Positions 37,417 through 49,036 of a stretch of 64,000 nucleotides of DNA are shown here, piece by piece; position 1 is the stretch's first letter, and each line of letters starts with the position of its first letter. The position numbers and the translations under genes are program-made. The stretch is taken from assembly GCF_003597675.1 (NCBI RefSeq), contig NZ_CP030827.1, positions 1,922,001 to 1,986,000 on the forward strand, written 5' to 3'. Under the pieces are notes generated by a model. It saw only the letters and a program-made list of their open reading frames with translations. It was not told the origin of the DNA and made no database searches. Source of the stretch: Neorhizobium sp. NCHU2750. GTDB lineage: Bacteria; Pseudomonadota; Alphaproteobacteria; Rhizobiales; Rhizobiaceae.

Positions 37417-39057
<1,641 letters not shown>

Positions 39058-39126
39058 TTACCTTTTCACACACGATTCCGCCAGCAGAAATTTCGCCATT
39101 CGCTAAAACGGCTGTGGAATCTTCAC

Positions 39127-39158
39127 AAAAGAAAACCGGCAGGCTTTTGGCCTGCCGG
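39127..39158 (-). terminator. rho-independent terminator of secG
   Basis: CCGGCAGGC and its complement form a perfect 9-bp stem around TTTTG, followed on the minus strand by TTTTCTTTT. It separates secG from pyrG. Confidence 0.9.
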
Positions 39159-39181
39159 AGATTGCAATCGAGATCCGAACC

Positions 39182-39613
39182 TTAGTTGTTCGGAACGCCG
39201 TTCGACGGCGCCGCGGGGGCGGCCGGAGCAGCAGGTGCTTGAGCGGCAGGTGCTTGACCAGCAGGTGCCGGAGCTGCCTGGCCCGACGTCTGGGCAGGGG
39301 CCTGAGCCGGAGCCGGGCCGAGCTGGTCGAGAATGCCGTTGCCGGTACCCTGCTGGCTCTGCGGAATGCGATTCAGGATGTCCGTCGGCTGGCTCTGGTA
39401 GCGGCTGAGAAGGCCGAGACCGAGCGAGGTGATGAAGAACAGTGCGGCAAGAATGGCCGTGGTGCGCGTCAGGGCGTTGGCCGTGCCGCGTGCCGACATG
39501 AAGCCGGAACCGCCGCCGATGCCGAGCCCGCCGCCTTCGGAGCGCTGGATAAGCACCACGCCGACAAGCGCGAGCACGATCATGAGATGGATGACAATCA
39601 AAACGGTCTGCAT
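39182..39613 (-). CDS. secG: preprotein translocase subunit SecG
   Basis: A 143-residue protein with two transmembrane helices (about residues 3-22 and 52-70) separated by the SEGGGLGIGGGSGFMS loop, as in SecG. It assists SecYE in protein export. The C-terminal half is an Ala/Pro/Gln-rich low-complexity tail with repeated APAQ-like units, longer than in E. coli SecG but common in rhizobia. It follows tpiA on the same strand. Confidence 0.95.
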   Translation of the reverse strand: MQTVLIVIHLMIVLALVGVVLIQRSEGGGLGIGGGSGFMSARGTANALTRTTAILAALFFITSLGLGLLSRYQSQPTDILNRIPQSQQGTGNGILDQLGPAPAQAPAQTSGQAAPAPAGQAPAAQAPAAPAAPAAPSNGVPNN

Positions 39614-39698
39614 GTATCGGGTCCCTGCCCCATCACCGGAGCATCAGAAAGAGTTTGGCGGCTCTTTACATGAGGCCATCACGCTTTCCAAGCCTTGA

Positions 39699-40478
39699 TT
39701 ACAAGGTTTCCGCGATCAGCCCCTCATAGACCGAATAGATGGCGAGGAAGTCGTCGGCTTTCAAGCTCGCACCGCCGACCAGCGCGCCGTCGACATTGGC
39801 AATGCTCATAAGCTTTTCCGCATTGGCGGGCTTTACCGATCCGCCATAGAGAAGCCGCATGTGCCGGCCCTCGTCGCCAAAGCGTCGCACCAGTTCGGAG
39901 CGCATGAAGGAATGGGCGACATCGATGTCTTCCGCGGTCGGTGTCACGCCCGAGCCGATCGCCCAGACCGGTTCGTAGGCAATCACCGTGTTATCGGCGG
40001 TCGCACCATCCGGGACCGATCCGCGCAATTGGCGCCGCAACACGTCGAGCGTCGAATAGCTGTCGCGCTCATCTTCCGTTTCACCGACGCAGATGATCGC
40101 TGTCAGTTCCGCCTGATAGGCAGCGGCAGCCTTGTCGCGAACGATATGGTCGGTCTCGCCATGATCGGTCCGCCGCTCCGAATGGCCGAGAATGACATGG
40201 GTGCCGAAGCAGTCGGCAATCATCTCCGCCGAAATATCGCCCGTATGCGGGCCGGAGACGTTGCGATGGCAATCCTGCGCACCGACCATCAGCGGGCTGT
40301 CGGTGCAGAGCGCGGTCGCAACATAGAGAAGCGTCGCCGGCGGGCAGATCAGCGCATCGACGCGATCCGACAATGGCCCCATCACCCCTTCCGCCATGGC
40401 CTTGATCTCGCCGAGCGACTGGCGCGTGCCATTCATCTTCCAGTTTCCTGCGATCAGCGGTCGGACATCTGGGCTCAT
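39699..40478 (-). CDS. tpiA: triosephosphate isomerase
   Basis: A 259-residue TIM-barrel glycolytic enzyme. The catalytic residues are present: Lys14 in GNWKMNG, His in LGHSERR and Glu in [11 protein letters not shown], with the loop SVKPANA. I use the ATG at 40478, close to the usual length; four codons earlier another ATG has an AGAGG immediately adjacent, too close to work. Confidence 0.97.
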   Translation of the reverse strand: MSPDVRPLIAGNWKMNGTRQSLGEIKAMAEGVMGPLSDRVDALICPPATLLYVATALCTDSPLMVGAQDCHRNVSGPHTGDISAEMIADCFGTHVILGHSERRTDHGETDHIVRDKAAAAYQAELTAIICVGETEDERDSYSTLDVLRRQLRGSVPDGATADNTVIAYEPVWAIGSGVTPTAEDIDVAHSFMRSELVRRFGDEGRHMRLLYGGSVKPANAEKLMSIANVDGALVGGASLKADDFLAIYSVYEGLIAETL

Positions 40479-40724
40479 CGGCAGTTGCATCCTCTCTGTG
40501 TCACGACTTTTCGGAAAAATCGCAATTCCTGCGTGTATGATCCCGGTATCCGGTTATACAGGCATTCCTTCGTACGCCGAAAAATGACTTTTATTCAAGA
40601 GCTTGCTTCGACAAGAAGCCTGCGCCTCACCCGCGCGGGAGAGCCAGGATTATAAATTTAGGAGACAATTGCCAAATTCAATCGGTTCAGCCGTCATACA
40701 TATCGATTTAAGTCCGCATACCGC

Positions 40725-41672
40725 TTATTTTTGCGATATTAACACGAAATTGAGCACCTCGCGCCAATCGACCATGCGGATCGGCGTTCCATGGCTTCCC
40801 GTCTCAAACAAAGTGAAGCGCGTCGGATACCCTGCCGCCTGCAATCCCCGGTAAACCTTGATCTGCTCTTCGGCCTTGTAGACGCTGTCGGAACTGCCAT
40901 GGGCAAAATAGAGCGGCAGCTTCAGCTTGGCAAAGGGCGTCGTCGAAAGTCCGGGATCGGGCGGGCCGCCGAGCAGCACCATGCCGCCGAGATAGCGCAC
41001 CGTCTCCTTGTCGCGCACCACGTTCTGGCAGATGATGCCGCCCATCGACGCACAGGCGAGAATAACCGGCTGCCCGGCCGCCTGCTCGAAGGCATAGCGC
41101 ACCAGCGCCTCGACATCCGCAGCGCCTGCCTCGTCGAAGGATTTCACGCTGACGGAATAATAGGTGCCGCCATTGCGGGCCGTGAGATTTTTCAGCCGGT
41201 TGAAATTGCCGCCGAACATGTAGTCGTTGGCGCCGAGTCGACGGTCGCCGCCGCGACCATGGATGAAGATCACCGCAAACCGTTCTCCCGCCTGCGGTCC
41301 GACCCGCGTCACGTCCACCTTATGCTCCCCTGGGTGCTCCCCGAGCGCCAGCGTCTCGTCCTCCTGCACGCGGCGTACGGAGAGGTCCACATAGGCGCTT
41401 TTCACCCGGTGTTCGGGCTCCTGGTCGCGCTGGTTGATGTCGCGCATTTCCTGATAGTCGATGACCTTGTAGGCCCCGCCATCGGCCGATTGCAGCACCG
41501 TCTGGCGCGAGAACAGATCATCCTTGAAGGGCGGGATCGGACCCGGCTGGGATGCTTGCGGAGACACCTGCGCGGCGGTCTGCTGGGCCAGCGCTGCTCC
41601 GCAATCCACCAGGGTCGAGGTCGCAAGAACCATGCCAAAAATGAAATGAACTGTGGACATAGGGGATTTCAC
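40725..41672 (-). CDS. exported alpha/beta-hydrolase-fold protein
   Basis: A 315-residue protein with an N-terminal signal sequence (FIFGMVLATSTL...ALA-QQ) and a hydrolase domain. The nucleophile elbow is ACASMGG, preceded by FIHGRGGDRR as oxyanion region, and the His lies in ETGSHGTP. I choose the GTG at 41672, which has AGGA five bases upstream; the ATG four codons later has none. It is convergent with nothing and divergent from parE. Substrate unknown. Confidence 0.75.
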   Translation of the reverse strand: MKSPMSTVHFIFGMVLATSTLVDCGAALAQQTAAQVSPQASQPGPIPPFKDDLFSRQTVLQSADGGAYKVIDYQEMRDINQRDQEPEHRVKSAYVDLSVRRVQEDETLALGEHPGEHKVDVTRVGPQAGERFAVIFIHGRGGDRRLGANDYMFGGNFNRLKNLTARNGGTYYSVSVKSFDEAGAADVEALVRYAFEQAAGQPVILACASMGGIICQNVVRDKETVRYLGGMVLLGGPPDPGLSTTPFAKLKLPLYFAHGSSDSVYKAEEQIKVYRGLQAAGYPTRFTLFETGSHGTPIRMVDWREVLNFVLISQK

Positions 41673-41854
41673 GGCGTTCCTGCACTCTCTATGCTTGCCA
41701 ATGACAGGTCGGATCAGCATGTCTCAGCGTGGTGATTTGCTGTCGGCATCGCGGAAAAGCCGATCTTTTGGCAAAATCGCAAGTGATTCGAAACAGCATT
41801 GAGATGGGCATGGCTTCCTCTTCGGCACCTCGGCAGGCAGCAGCGAAAGACCAG

Positions 41855-43945
41855 ATGGACGATAACAGCAACGACCTTTTCGGCGATCTTGCGGCAAATG
41901 CCCAACCGGTCAACGCAAAGCCGGCAGCAGTAGAGCCCGCCGCGGCTCCTGCAGCGGCACCCGCCCAGCCGTCCCCGGCCCGCCCTGCCCCGCCGGCCGC
42001 ACCGGTCACCGCCGGTGGCGATGATTACGGCGCCTCCTCGATCCGCGTTCTCGAAGGCCTCGAACCGGTCCGCATGCGTCCCGGCATGTATATCGGCGGC
42101 ACCGACGAGAAGGCGCTGCACCACCTATTTGCCGAAGTCATCGATAACTCGATGGACGAGGCGGTTGCGGGCCACGCCAATTTCATCGAGGTCCATCTCG
42201 ATCTCGAAGGCTGCCTGACGGTCACCGATAACGGCCGCGGTATTCCTGTGGAAAACCATCCGCAGGTGCCAGGCAAGTCGACGCTCGAAGTGATCATGAC
42301 CAAGCTGCATGCCGGCGGCAAGTTCGACGGCAAGGCCTATGAGACGTCGGGCGGCCTGCACGGCGTCGGCATCTCGGTCGTCAACGCGCTGTCGGACATT
42401 CTCGAAGTCGAGGTCGCGCGCAATCGCAAGCTCTACCGCCAGACCTTTTCCCGCGGCATTCCGCAGGGTGGCCTGCAGGAGCTCGGCGACGTCCATAATC
42501 GCCGCGGCACCCGCGTCCGATTCCATCCCGACGCGCAGATCTTCGGCGACAATGCCAGGTTCGATGCCGGCCGCATCTTCCGCATGGCCCGCTCCAAGGC
42601 CTATCTCTTCGGCGGCGTCGAAATCCGCTGGAGCTGCGATCCGGGCGTCTTGCCGGAAGGCAGCGAGATCCCGGAAAAGGCGGTCTTCCACTTCCCCGGC
42701 GGCTTGAAGGACTATCTGGCGGCAACGCTCGGCAAGGAATTCACCGTCACCCGCGAGATCTTTGCCGGCAAGACGGAAAAGACCGGCGGCCACGGGGCGC
42801 TCGAATGGGCGATCACCTGGTATGGCGGCGATCCGCAGGTCCATTCCTATTGCAATACCATTCCGACCCAGGAAGGCGGCACCCACGAGGCCGGCCTGCG
42901 CATCGCGCTGACCAAGGGCCTGAAGAACTATGCCGAACTGACGCAGAACAAGCGCGCCAAGGAAATCACCACCGACGACGTGATGATCTCCGCCGTCGGC
43001 ATGCTCTCGGTCTTCATCCGCGAGCCGGAATTCGTCGGCCAGACCAAGGACAAGCTCGCCACCGTCGAGGCCCAGCGCATCGTCGAAAACGCGCTGCGCG
43101 ACCCATTTGACCAGTATCTTGCCGGCAATCCGAGCGAGGCGGCAAAGCTGCTCGACTGGGTGATCGAACGCGCCGAGGAGCGCCTTCGCCGCCGCAAGGA
43201 AAAGGAAGTCAACCGCAAGACGGCGGTGCGCAAGCTGCGCCTGCCCGGCAAGCTTGCCGATTGCTCGCAGAATACCGCGGAGGGCGCGGAACTCTTCATC
43301 GTCGAGGGTGATTCGGCAGGTGGCTCGGCCAAGCAGGGCCGCAACCGCACCAACCAGGCCATCCTTCCGCTCCGCGGCAAAATCCTCAATGTCGGATCGG
43401 CAAGCCGCGAAAAGCTTTCCGCCAACCAGCAGATCGCCGACCTCGTCCAGGCACTCGGCTGCGGCACCCGGTCGAAATACCGCGAGGAAGACCTCCGCTA
43501 CGAACGCATCATCATCATGACCGATGCCGACGTCGACGGCGCCCATATCGCCTCGCTGCTGATCACCTTCTTCTATCAGGAAATGCCGGAACTGATCCGC
43601 GGCAACCATCTCTATCTCGCCGTGCCGCCGCTCTATGTCATCCGTCAGGGCGGCAAGACCGTCTATGCCCGCGACGACGCCCACCGCGCCGAACTGATGG
43701 AAACGGTGTTCAAGGGCAAGAAGGTCGAGATCGGCCGCTTCAAAGGTCTCGGCGAAATGATGGCGGCGCAGCTCAAGGAAACCACCATGGATCCGGAAAA
43801 GCGCACGCTTCTTCGGGTCGGCATCGACGAGGTGGATTTCGAAGGCACCCGCGAGGCGGTCGACAATCTGATGGGCACCAAGGCCGACGCGCGCTTCCGT
43901 TTCATCCAGGAACGCGCCGCCTTCGCGGAAAATCTCGATATCTGA
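41855..43945 (+). CDS. parE: DNA topoisomerase IV subunit B
   Basis: A 696-residue ATPase subunit that with ParC unlinks daughter chromosomes. Length and the N-terminal Pro/Ala-rich linker (about residues 17-50) before RVLEGLEPVRMRPGMYIG distinguish it from GyrB, which is about 810 residues in rhizobia. The ATPase, transducer and TOPRIM (EGDSAGGSAKQGRNR, DADVDGAH) regions are intact. The start MDDNSNDLFGDL is chosen by resemblance to rhizobial ParE; upstream in-frame ATGs exist and no site has a strong ribosome signal. Confidence 0.93.
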   Translation: MDDNSNDLFGDLAANAQPVNAKPAAVEPAAAPAAAPAQPSPARPAPPAAPVTAGGDDYGASSIRVLEGLEPVRMRPGMYIGGTDEKALHHLFAEVIDNSMDEAVAGHANFIEVHLDLEGCLTVTDNGRGIPVENHPQVPGKSTLEVIMTKLHAGGKFDGKAYETSGGLHGVGISVVNALSDILEVEVARNRKLYRQTFSRGIPQGGLQELGDVHNRRGTRVRFHPDAQIFGDNARFDAGRIFRMARSKAYLFGGVEIRWSCDPGVLPEGSEIPEKAVFHFPGGLKDYLAATLGKEFTVTREIFAGKTEKTGGHGALEWAITWYGGDPQVHSYCNTIPTQEGGTHEAGLRIALTKGLKNYAELTQNKRAKEITTDDVMISAVGMLSVFIREPEFVGQTKDKLATVEAQRIVENALRDPFDQYLAGNPSEAAKLLDWVIERAEERLRRRKEKEVNRKTAVRKLRLPGKLADCSQNTAEGAELFIVEGDSAGGSAKQGRNRTNQAILPLRGKILNVGSASREKLSANQQIADLVQALGCGTRSKYREEDLRYERIIIMTDADVDGAHIASLLITFFYQEMPELIRGNHLYLAVPPLYVIRQGGKTVYARDDAHRAELMETVFKGKKVEIGRFKGLGEMMAAQLKETTMDPEKRTLLRVGIDEVDFEGTREAVDNLMGTKADARFRFIQERAAFAENLDI

Positions 43946-44024
43946 TCAAAAAACGTTGCATGGCATGAGGTTGCATGCTTCACGCGAAGACCAGTTGGTA
44001 TTCGGAACGAAGCGTGCAACAGCC

Positions 44025-44873
44025 ATGAAGCAGATCCTCTCCATCCAGTCCCATGTTGCCTACGGTTATGTCGGTAATCGCGCCGCAACGCTGCCGCTGC
44101 AGCGCCTCGGCCATGAGGTCACCGTCATCAACACGGTGCAGTTTTCCAACCATACCGGTTATCTGAAATGGACCGGCGAGGTATTTTCCGCCGCCCATAT
44201 CGAGAGCATTCTCGACGGGCTCGAAAGCCTCGGGGCGCTGGAAAAGATGGATGCGCTTTTGACCGGTTATCTCGGTGACCCGGCGATCGGCGATATCATC
44301 TTGCAACTTCTCGACCGGCTGCCGAAGCATATCCGCTGGCTCTGCGATCCGGTCATGGGCGATGTCGGCCGCGGCTTCTTCGTTCGTCCCGGCATTCCCG
44401 ATTATTTCCGCCAGAAGGCGCTGGCCCGCGCTTCGATCATCACGCCGAACCAGTTCGAGCTCGAATATCTCGCCGGCCGCCAGATCCTGACGCTGGATGA
44501 TGCCGTCAAGGCCTGTCGGATGATCCACGAGACGGGACCGGAGATCGTGCTCCTGACCTCGCTGATCCATGACGGCACCCGCGACGACGAGATCCAGATG
44601 CTGGCCTCGTCGAAATCCGGCGAACAGTTTCTCGCGACGACGCCCCGCCTACCGCTCGATCCCGCCCCGAACGGTGCCGGCGACTGCACCTCGGCGCTGT
44701 TCCTCGGCCATATCCTGTCGGGGGCGACGCTCGACGAGGCGCTGTCGAAAACCGCCTCCAGCATTTTCGCGCTGTTCGAAAAGACGCGCCAGGCCGGGCG
44801 CCGCGAGCTTCACATGATCGCCGCACAGGATGATTTCGCCCATCCTGCGCCGCTTTCCGTCACACGACTCTAG
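44025..44873 (+). CDS. pdxY: pyridoxal kinase
   Basis: A 282-residue ribokinase-fold kinase phosphorylating pyridoxal in the vitamin B6 salvage pathway. Family segments include IQSHVAYGYVGN at the N-terminus, FSNHTGY, LCDPVMGD, TPNQFELEYL, and the catalytic loop NGAGDCTSALFLGH. The ATG at 44025 begins directly at the first strand. Its stop shares the bases CTAG with the convergent bacteriophytochrome gene, so the two overlap by four bases. Confidence 0.94.
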   Translation: MKQILSIQSHVAYGYVGNRAATLPLQRLGHEVTVINTVQFSNHTGYLKWTGEVFSAAHIESILDGLESLGALEKMDALLTGYLGDPAIGDIILQLLDRLPKHIRWLCDPVMGDVGRGFFVRPGIPDYFRQKALARASIITPNQFELEYLAGRQILTLDDAVKACRMIHETGPEIVLLTSLIHDGTRDDEIQMLASSKSGEQFLATTPRLPLDPAPNGAGDCTSALFLGHILSGATLDEALSKTASSIFALFEKTRQAGRRELHMIAAQDDFAHPAPLSVTRL

Positions 44874-47416
44874 CGCCCCTCGAACAGGCTGGTGACGGCG
44901 GCGATCAGCGCCGCCGCCTCATAGGGCTTGCGCACGATCGGCGCAGAGAGATGCGGCGGGATGATCGACCGGTCGCTATAGCCGGTGGCGAAGACGAAGG
45001 GCACGTTGCGGCGCGCCAGTTCCTCGGCGATCGGCAGCGACGTGCCGGATCCGAGGTTAACATCGAGGATAGCCACATCGGGCGAAAATCCCTTAAGCCG
45101 CCGCAGCGCTTCGGCGACCGAAGGCGCAGTCGTCACCTTCGTGATCCCGTGTTCGGCAAGCATCGCCTCGACATCTGCCGCAATCAGCATCTGGTCCTCG
45201 ACCAGCAGGAATTCCATCTCGCTCAGGCTCGGCGCAGACACGCTTTCCGTGGCTTTGGCATCCGCCTCGCCAAACCGCACATCATTGGCCTCCTCGTCGG
45301 CATGCAGATGCTTCGCCGGCACGACGAAGCGGGCGCGCACGCCCGTATGCGGATACTCAACTTCCGCCTCGCCATCGAGTTCGTAAGGGATGCTGCGCCC
45401 GATCAGCACGCTGCCGAAGCCGCTGCGGCTCGGCGCCGTGGCGCGCGGGCCGCCGGTTTCGGTCCAGTCGATCTCGCAACCGCCCGAAGCCGTCACCTGC
45501 CAGCGGACATCGAGCCTGCCGCCGGGCACCGAGAGCGAACCGTATTTCGCCGCATTGGTCGACATCTCGTGCAGCACCAGCGCCATGACGGAAAAGGCGC
45601 GGCTGTCGAGCCACACCCGCGGCCCGTCGAGCACCACCGACCGCGTCCCTTCCATATAGGGCTGCAATTCGGCCTCCAGCAGATCGAGCAGAGATCCGCC
45701 GTCGCCGCCGCGCACCACCTGGTCATGGGCAAACGCCAGCGCCTGGATGCGCCCCTTCAGCGAACCGACATAGTCGCTGAGGCTGCGTCCGCTTTCGACT
45801 GGATGGCCGACCAGCGCCTTGATGATCGACAGGATGTTCTTGACCCGGTGGTTCAGTTCCTCGTTGAGCATCCGCTGGCGCACATCCGCCTTGCCGCGCT
45901 CGTCGGCCAGCATCTCGTTATGGTGAAGCACGATCTCCACCAGCACGGCACGAATGGCCTCAGCTGTCTCGCGGTCGGAATCGGTCCAGGGCTGGGCCTG
46001 CAGCCGCACCTCTTCCTTCCAGATGGCAAAGCTTTTGCGCGGCGTCAGCCGGTCGCCCATCGGCCCGGTCGTGTAGGACTTGTCCGGATTGCCGGCCCAG
46101 TCGAGCGTCTGCACCACCTCCTTGCGGAAGAAGAACAGGTAATCGCGCGGCCGCTGCGACAGCGGGATCGCCATCACCCCGCAGGCATCATCCGGCGAAA
46201 TCGCCGTTTGCGGCAGGGATTGCGACAGCTGGAAAGTCGACCAGACCTTGCCGGTCGATGCATGGCCGACCGCCTCGGCAAGTTCGCCGATCAGCGTCGG
46301 AGCCGGCGTCGTTCCCTGGCTGGTCCAGGCGCCGTCGAGCCACAGGCCGACACCGTCGCAGGGCATCATCACCGAGAAATCCTCGAGCGAACTGCGCAGC
46401 AGCGCGCTGATATCCCGATGGTGCGAAGCCTCCTGCAGGAACCTGTCGAGCGAACGGCGAGCCTGCCTGGCCGTCTCGTGCAGCTCCTTCTGCCTCAGCG
46501 CCGAAAGATGCAGCGAGAAGAATTCGCCGAATGTTTCCGCCGCCACCCGCTGCGGCATGGACAGGATCTTGGGCGAATAGTGATGGCAGGCGATCAGCCC
46601 CCAGAGTTCGCCATCGAGCACGATCGAGATCGACATCGAGGCGGCGACACCCATGTTGCGCAGATATTCGCAATGGATCGGCGAAACGCTTCTCAGATGC
46701 GCATAGGAAAGATCGAGCGGCTGGTTGTCGCCATCGAGTTCGGGAACCACGGGCACCCGCTGGTAGTCGGCATCGCAGATCACCCGGATCGTGTTCTTGA
46801 TATAGAGGCTGCGCGCCTGCGCCGGGATATCACCCGCCGGGAAATACTGGCCGCGAAAGCTTTCGAGATCACGACGCTTGTATTCGCTGATCACCTTGCC
46901 CGAACCGTCCTGCTCGAACCGGTAGACCATCACGCGGTCATAGCCGAGCATGGCAAACATCAGCCGCGTGGCGCTCTGCACCAGTCGGTCGAGGCTCGTG
47001 ACATTGCGGATGCGGCTCACCAGCATGCGGGCGACTTCCAGCGGCTGGTCCGTATCGCCTGCCGCCGGTTCGAACTCCAGGATCACCTTGGTGTCGTTGC
47101 GATGCAGAGAGACGTCGAAGGACCTGCCCGAGGGCAGTTTCAGCCCGTGCCGCAAAGCCGGCCGCGCCGGATCGTCGGAGGTGGCAAGCGCATTGCGCAG
47201 CGTATGGGCAACTTCGCCACCCAGCACTTCCTCGAGCCGCCGGCCGAGGATATCGCCCGGCAATCCGAGCATTTCGGCCAGATTGGCGGACTGCTGCAGG
47301 ATCACGCCGCCAGCACCGTCGCAGACGATCATGCAGCCGTGGGGCTGGATCGATCCGGGTATGTGAATAGGCTCGCGGTCACAGTTCGTGAGGTTGACCG
47401 CTTCAGTCTGACGCAT
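44870..47416 (-). CDS. bacteriophytochrome hybrid histidine kinase, Agp2-like
   Basis: An 848-residue red/far-red photoreceptor with PAS, GAF and PHY domains, an HWE-type kinase and a C-terminal receiver. The biliverdin-binding Cys is C12. The GAF domain has FPAGDIPAQAR, where most phytochromes have ASDIP; the key Asp is kept (D196). The PHY tongue carries LTPRKSF. The kinase phospho-acceptor is H523 in EELNHRVKN, with HEMSTNAAKYG and WTE motifs of the HWE class, and the receiver Asp is D785. Architecture and length match Agp2 of Agrobacterium, a far-red-resting bathy phytochrome. AAGGA precedes the chosen ATG. No heme oxygenase gene is adjacent. Confidence 0.93.
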   Translation of the reverse strand: MRQTEAVNLTNCDREPIHIPGSIQPHGCMIVCDGAGGVILQQSANLAEMLGLPGDILGRRLEEVLGGEVAHTLRNALATSDDPARPALRHGLKLPSGRSFDVSLHRNDTKVILEFEPAAGDTDQPLEVARMLVSRIRNVTSLDRLVQSATRLMFAMLGYDRVMVYRFEQDGSGKVISEYKRRDLESFRGQYFPAGDIPAQARSLYIKNTIRVICDADYQRVPVVPELDGDNQPLDLSYAHLRSVSPIHCEYLRNMGVAASMSISIVLDGELWGLIACHHYSPKILSMPQRVAAETFGEFFSLHLSALRQKELHETARQARRSLDRFLQEASHHRDISALLRSSLEDFSVMMPCDGVGLWLDGAWTSQGTTPAPTLIGELAEAVGHASTGKVWSTFQLSQSLPQTAISPDDACGVMAIPLSQRPRDYLFFFRKEVVQTLDWAGNPDKSYTTGPMGDRLTPRKSFAIWKEEVRLQAQPWTDSDRETAEAIRAVLVEIVLHHNEMLADERGKADVRQRMLNEELNHRVKNILSIIKALVGHPVESGRSLSDYVGSLKGRIQALAFAHDQVVRGGDGGSLLDLLEAELQPYMEGTRSVVLDGPRVWLDSRAFSVMALVLHEMSTNAAKYGSLSVPGGRLDVRWQVTASGGCEIDWTETGGPRATAPSRSGFGSVLIGRSIPYELDGEAEVEYPHTGVRARFVVPAKHLHADEEANDVRFGEADAKATESVSAPSLSEMEFLLVEDQMLIAADVEAMLAEHGITKVTTAPSVAEALRRLKGFSPDVAILDVNLGSGTSLPIAEELARRNVPFVFATGYSDRSIIPPHLSAPIVRKPYEAAALIAAVTSLFEGR

Positions 47417-47670
47417 CAATCTTTCCTTGAAGCCACTGCCTTGCCGATGGCACACAGAGCTTATTTTCCCGCCTGCCGTGCAAAGGCCCGCAAGATGTTT
47501 AAAACATGCCCGTGATAAATGGTGCGGCATTGCCAAATGGCAATTTCATATTTCTATCGCATCCAGGCGTTACCGCAAGTAATGAAGTGCCGTCTTAAGG
47601 AATCGATGCGAAGCTTGTTTTCACGACATGCGCTGGCCATATTGGGGCGAGCGAGAAACAGGAATGTGCA

Positions 47671-48891
47671 GTGAACCGCAGTAGCAATCGCAAAGGCAGC
47701 AGCGAACCCCGCTGGCTCGGCCCGGTCTCCCCGAACAGGGTCGCGCTGATCTCGCCGATTTCGGCCGCCCGTTGGCTTCTGATCATCGTTGCTGCCGCCG
47801 CCGTGTATTTCTTCTACGGCTTCCTTGTTCCCGTCCTTGCCGCACTCGTCATCGGCTTTGCCAGCTGGCCGCTCTATCGCCGTCTGCTCGCCCGCGTCGG
47901 CGGCAACACCACGGTCGGCGCCACGCTCGCCATCATCTTCATCGTCCTGTTCATCGTCGTGCCCGTCTCGATCGGCGCCACCTATGCGGCGCGTGAAGTG
48001 GCTGAATGGTTCCGCTGGGCGATCGACGTCAACCGCAACGGCGCCCCGCCGCCGCTCTGGATCACCGGCCTGCCCTTCGTTGGCGAATGGCTCGGCATCC
48101 AGTGGACGCGCCATATCGGTTCGCCCGGCTCGGTCGGTGAAGTGGTCCAGCTGATCAGCGGCGCCAATATCGGCGCGATCTATCACGCCATTCTCGCCGC
48201 CAGCAACAGCGCCTTCCACATCGTCCTGACGCTGCTTTTCATGCTGATCGCCCTGTTCTTCGTCTATCGCGACGGCGCCTCCTTCGCCGGCCAGATCGAC
48301 CTTCTCGGCGAGCGCATCTTTCCGACCCGCTGGGAGAGAATTTCCCGCGTCGTGCCGGCCACGATCAGCTCCACGGTCACCGGCATGACGCTGATCGCCA
48401 TCGGCGAGGGCATCGTGCTCGGCATCGCCTACTGGATCGCCGGCGTCCCCTCGCCCGTCACCTTCGGCGTGTTGACCGGCGTCATGGCCCTCATTCCCGG
48501 CGGAGCGCCGCTCTCCTTCACGCTGGTCTCGGCCTATCTCGTTGCCAACGGTTCCTACATTTCCGGTATCGGCCTGCTTGCCTGGGGCAGTATCGAACTC
48601 TTCATCGTCGACAAGACGCTGAGGCCGCGCCTCGTCGGCGGCCCGATCAAGCTTCCCTTCCTGCCGACCTTTTTCGGCCTGGTCGGCGGCGTCAAGACCA
48701 TGGGCTTCCTCGGCCTGTTCATCGGGCCCGTGCTGATGGCGCTGATGGTATCTATCTGGCGCGAATGGATCCGCGAGATCAAGATCGCCGATATCGCCGA
48801 GCCCGAGCCGTCTGCCAGCGGCGACCCTCTGGCCGATCCGGCACCGGCCGAAGACGAGCGACCTGCCGCCCGCAAGGCCGCCAATCCCTGA
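47671..48891 (+). CDS. AI-2E family transporter (PerM-like permease)
   Basis: A 406-residue membrane protein with seven or eight helices of the AI-2E/UPF0118 family, recognised by the paired N-terminal helices, the central LFFVYRDGASFAGQ and the GGVKTMGFLGLFIGPV segment. Members include the E. coli exporter TqsA and Na+/H+ exchangers, so autoinducer transport is not implied. The start is a GTG with AGGAA eight bases upstream. The C-terminal 35 residues are acidic and Pro/Ala-rich. Confidence 0.88.
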   Translation: MNRSSNRKGSSEPRWLGPVSPNRVALISPISAARWLLIIVAAAAVYFFYGFLVPVLAALVIGFASWPLYRRLLARVGGNTTVGATLAIIFIVLFIVVPVSIGATYAAREVAEWFRWAIDVNRNGAPPPLWITGLPFVGEWLGIQWTRHIGSPGSVGEVVQLISGANIGAIYHAILAASNSAFHIVLTLLFMLIALFFVYRDGASFAGQIDLLGERIFPTRWERISRVVPATISSTVTGMTLIAIGEGIVLGIAYWIAGVPSPVTFGVLTGVMALIPGGAPLSFTLVSAYLVANGSYISGIGLLAWGSIELFIVDKTLRPRLVGGPIKLPFLPTFFGLVGGVKTMGFLGLFIGPVLMALMVSIWREWIREIKIADIAEPEPSASGDPLADPAPAEDERPAARKAANP

Positions 48892-49036
48892 CAAAAACCG
48901 GTCGGCCGCCGCTCGGACACCAGCCGGCGGCTTCCGGTGATTTCCGGCCACGCCGCCGGCGCCTTCATCGGGCCATGATCTTCGCGATAAAACTCACGCG
49001 AGTGAGGCCGAAGCGGCGAACCGACCGGAGATCGAC

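Noticed and set aside
40725..41672. Lipoprotein signal in the alpha/beta hydrolase (LVDCG)
   Set aside because: The residue before Cys is Asp, which does not fit a lipobox; an ordinary signal peptide ending ALA is more likely.
41855..43945. gyrB instead of parE
   Set aside because: Length is about 700 residues with a Pro/Ala-rich N-terminal linker, fitting alphaproteobacterial ParE rather than the longer GyrB.
44951..47515. Long plus-strand open frame (about 850 codons) opposite the bacteriophytochrome
   Set aside because: The minus strand encodes complete PAS-GAF-PHY-HWE-REC motifs; the plus frame has none and a composition typical of shadows.
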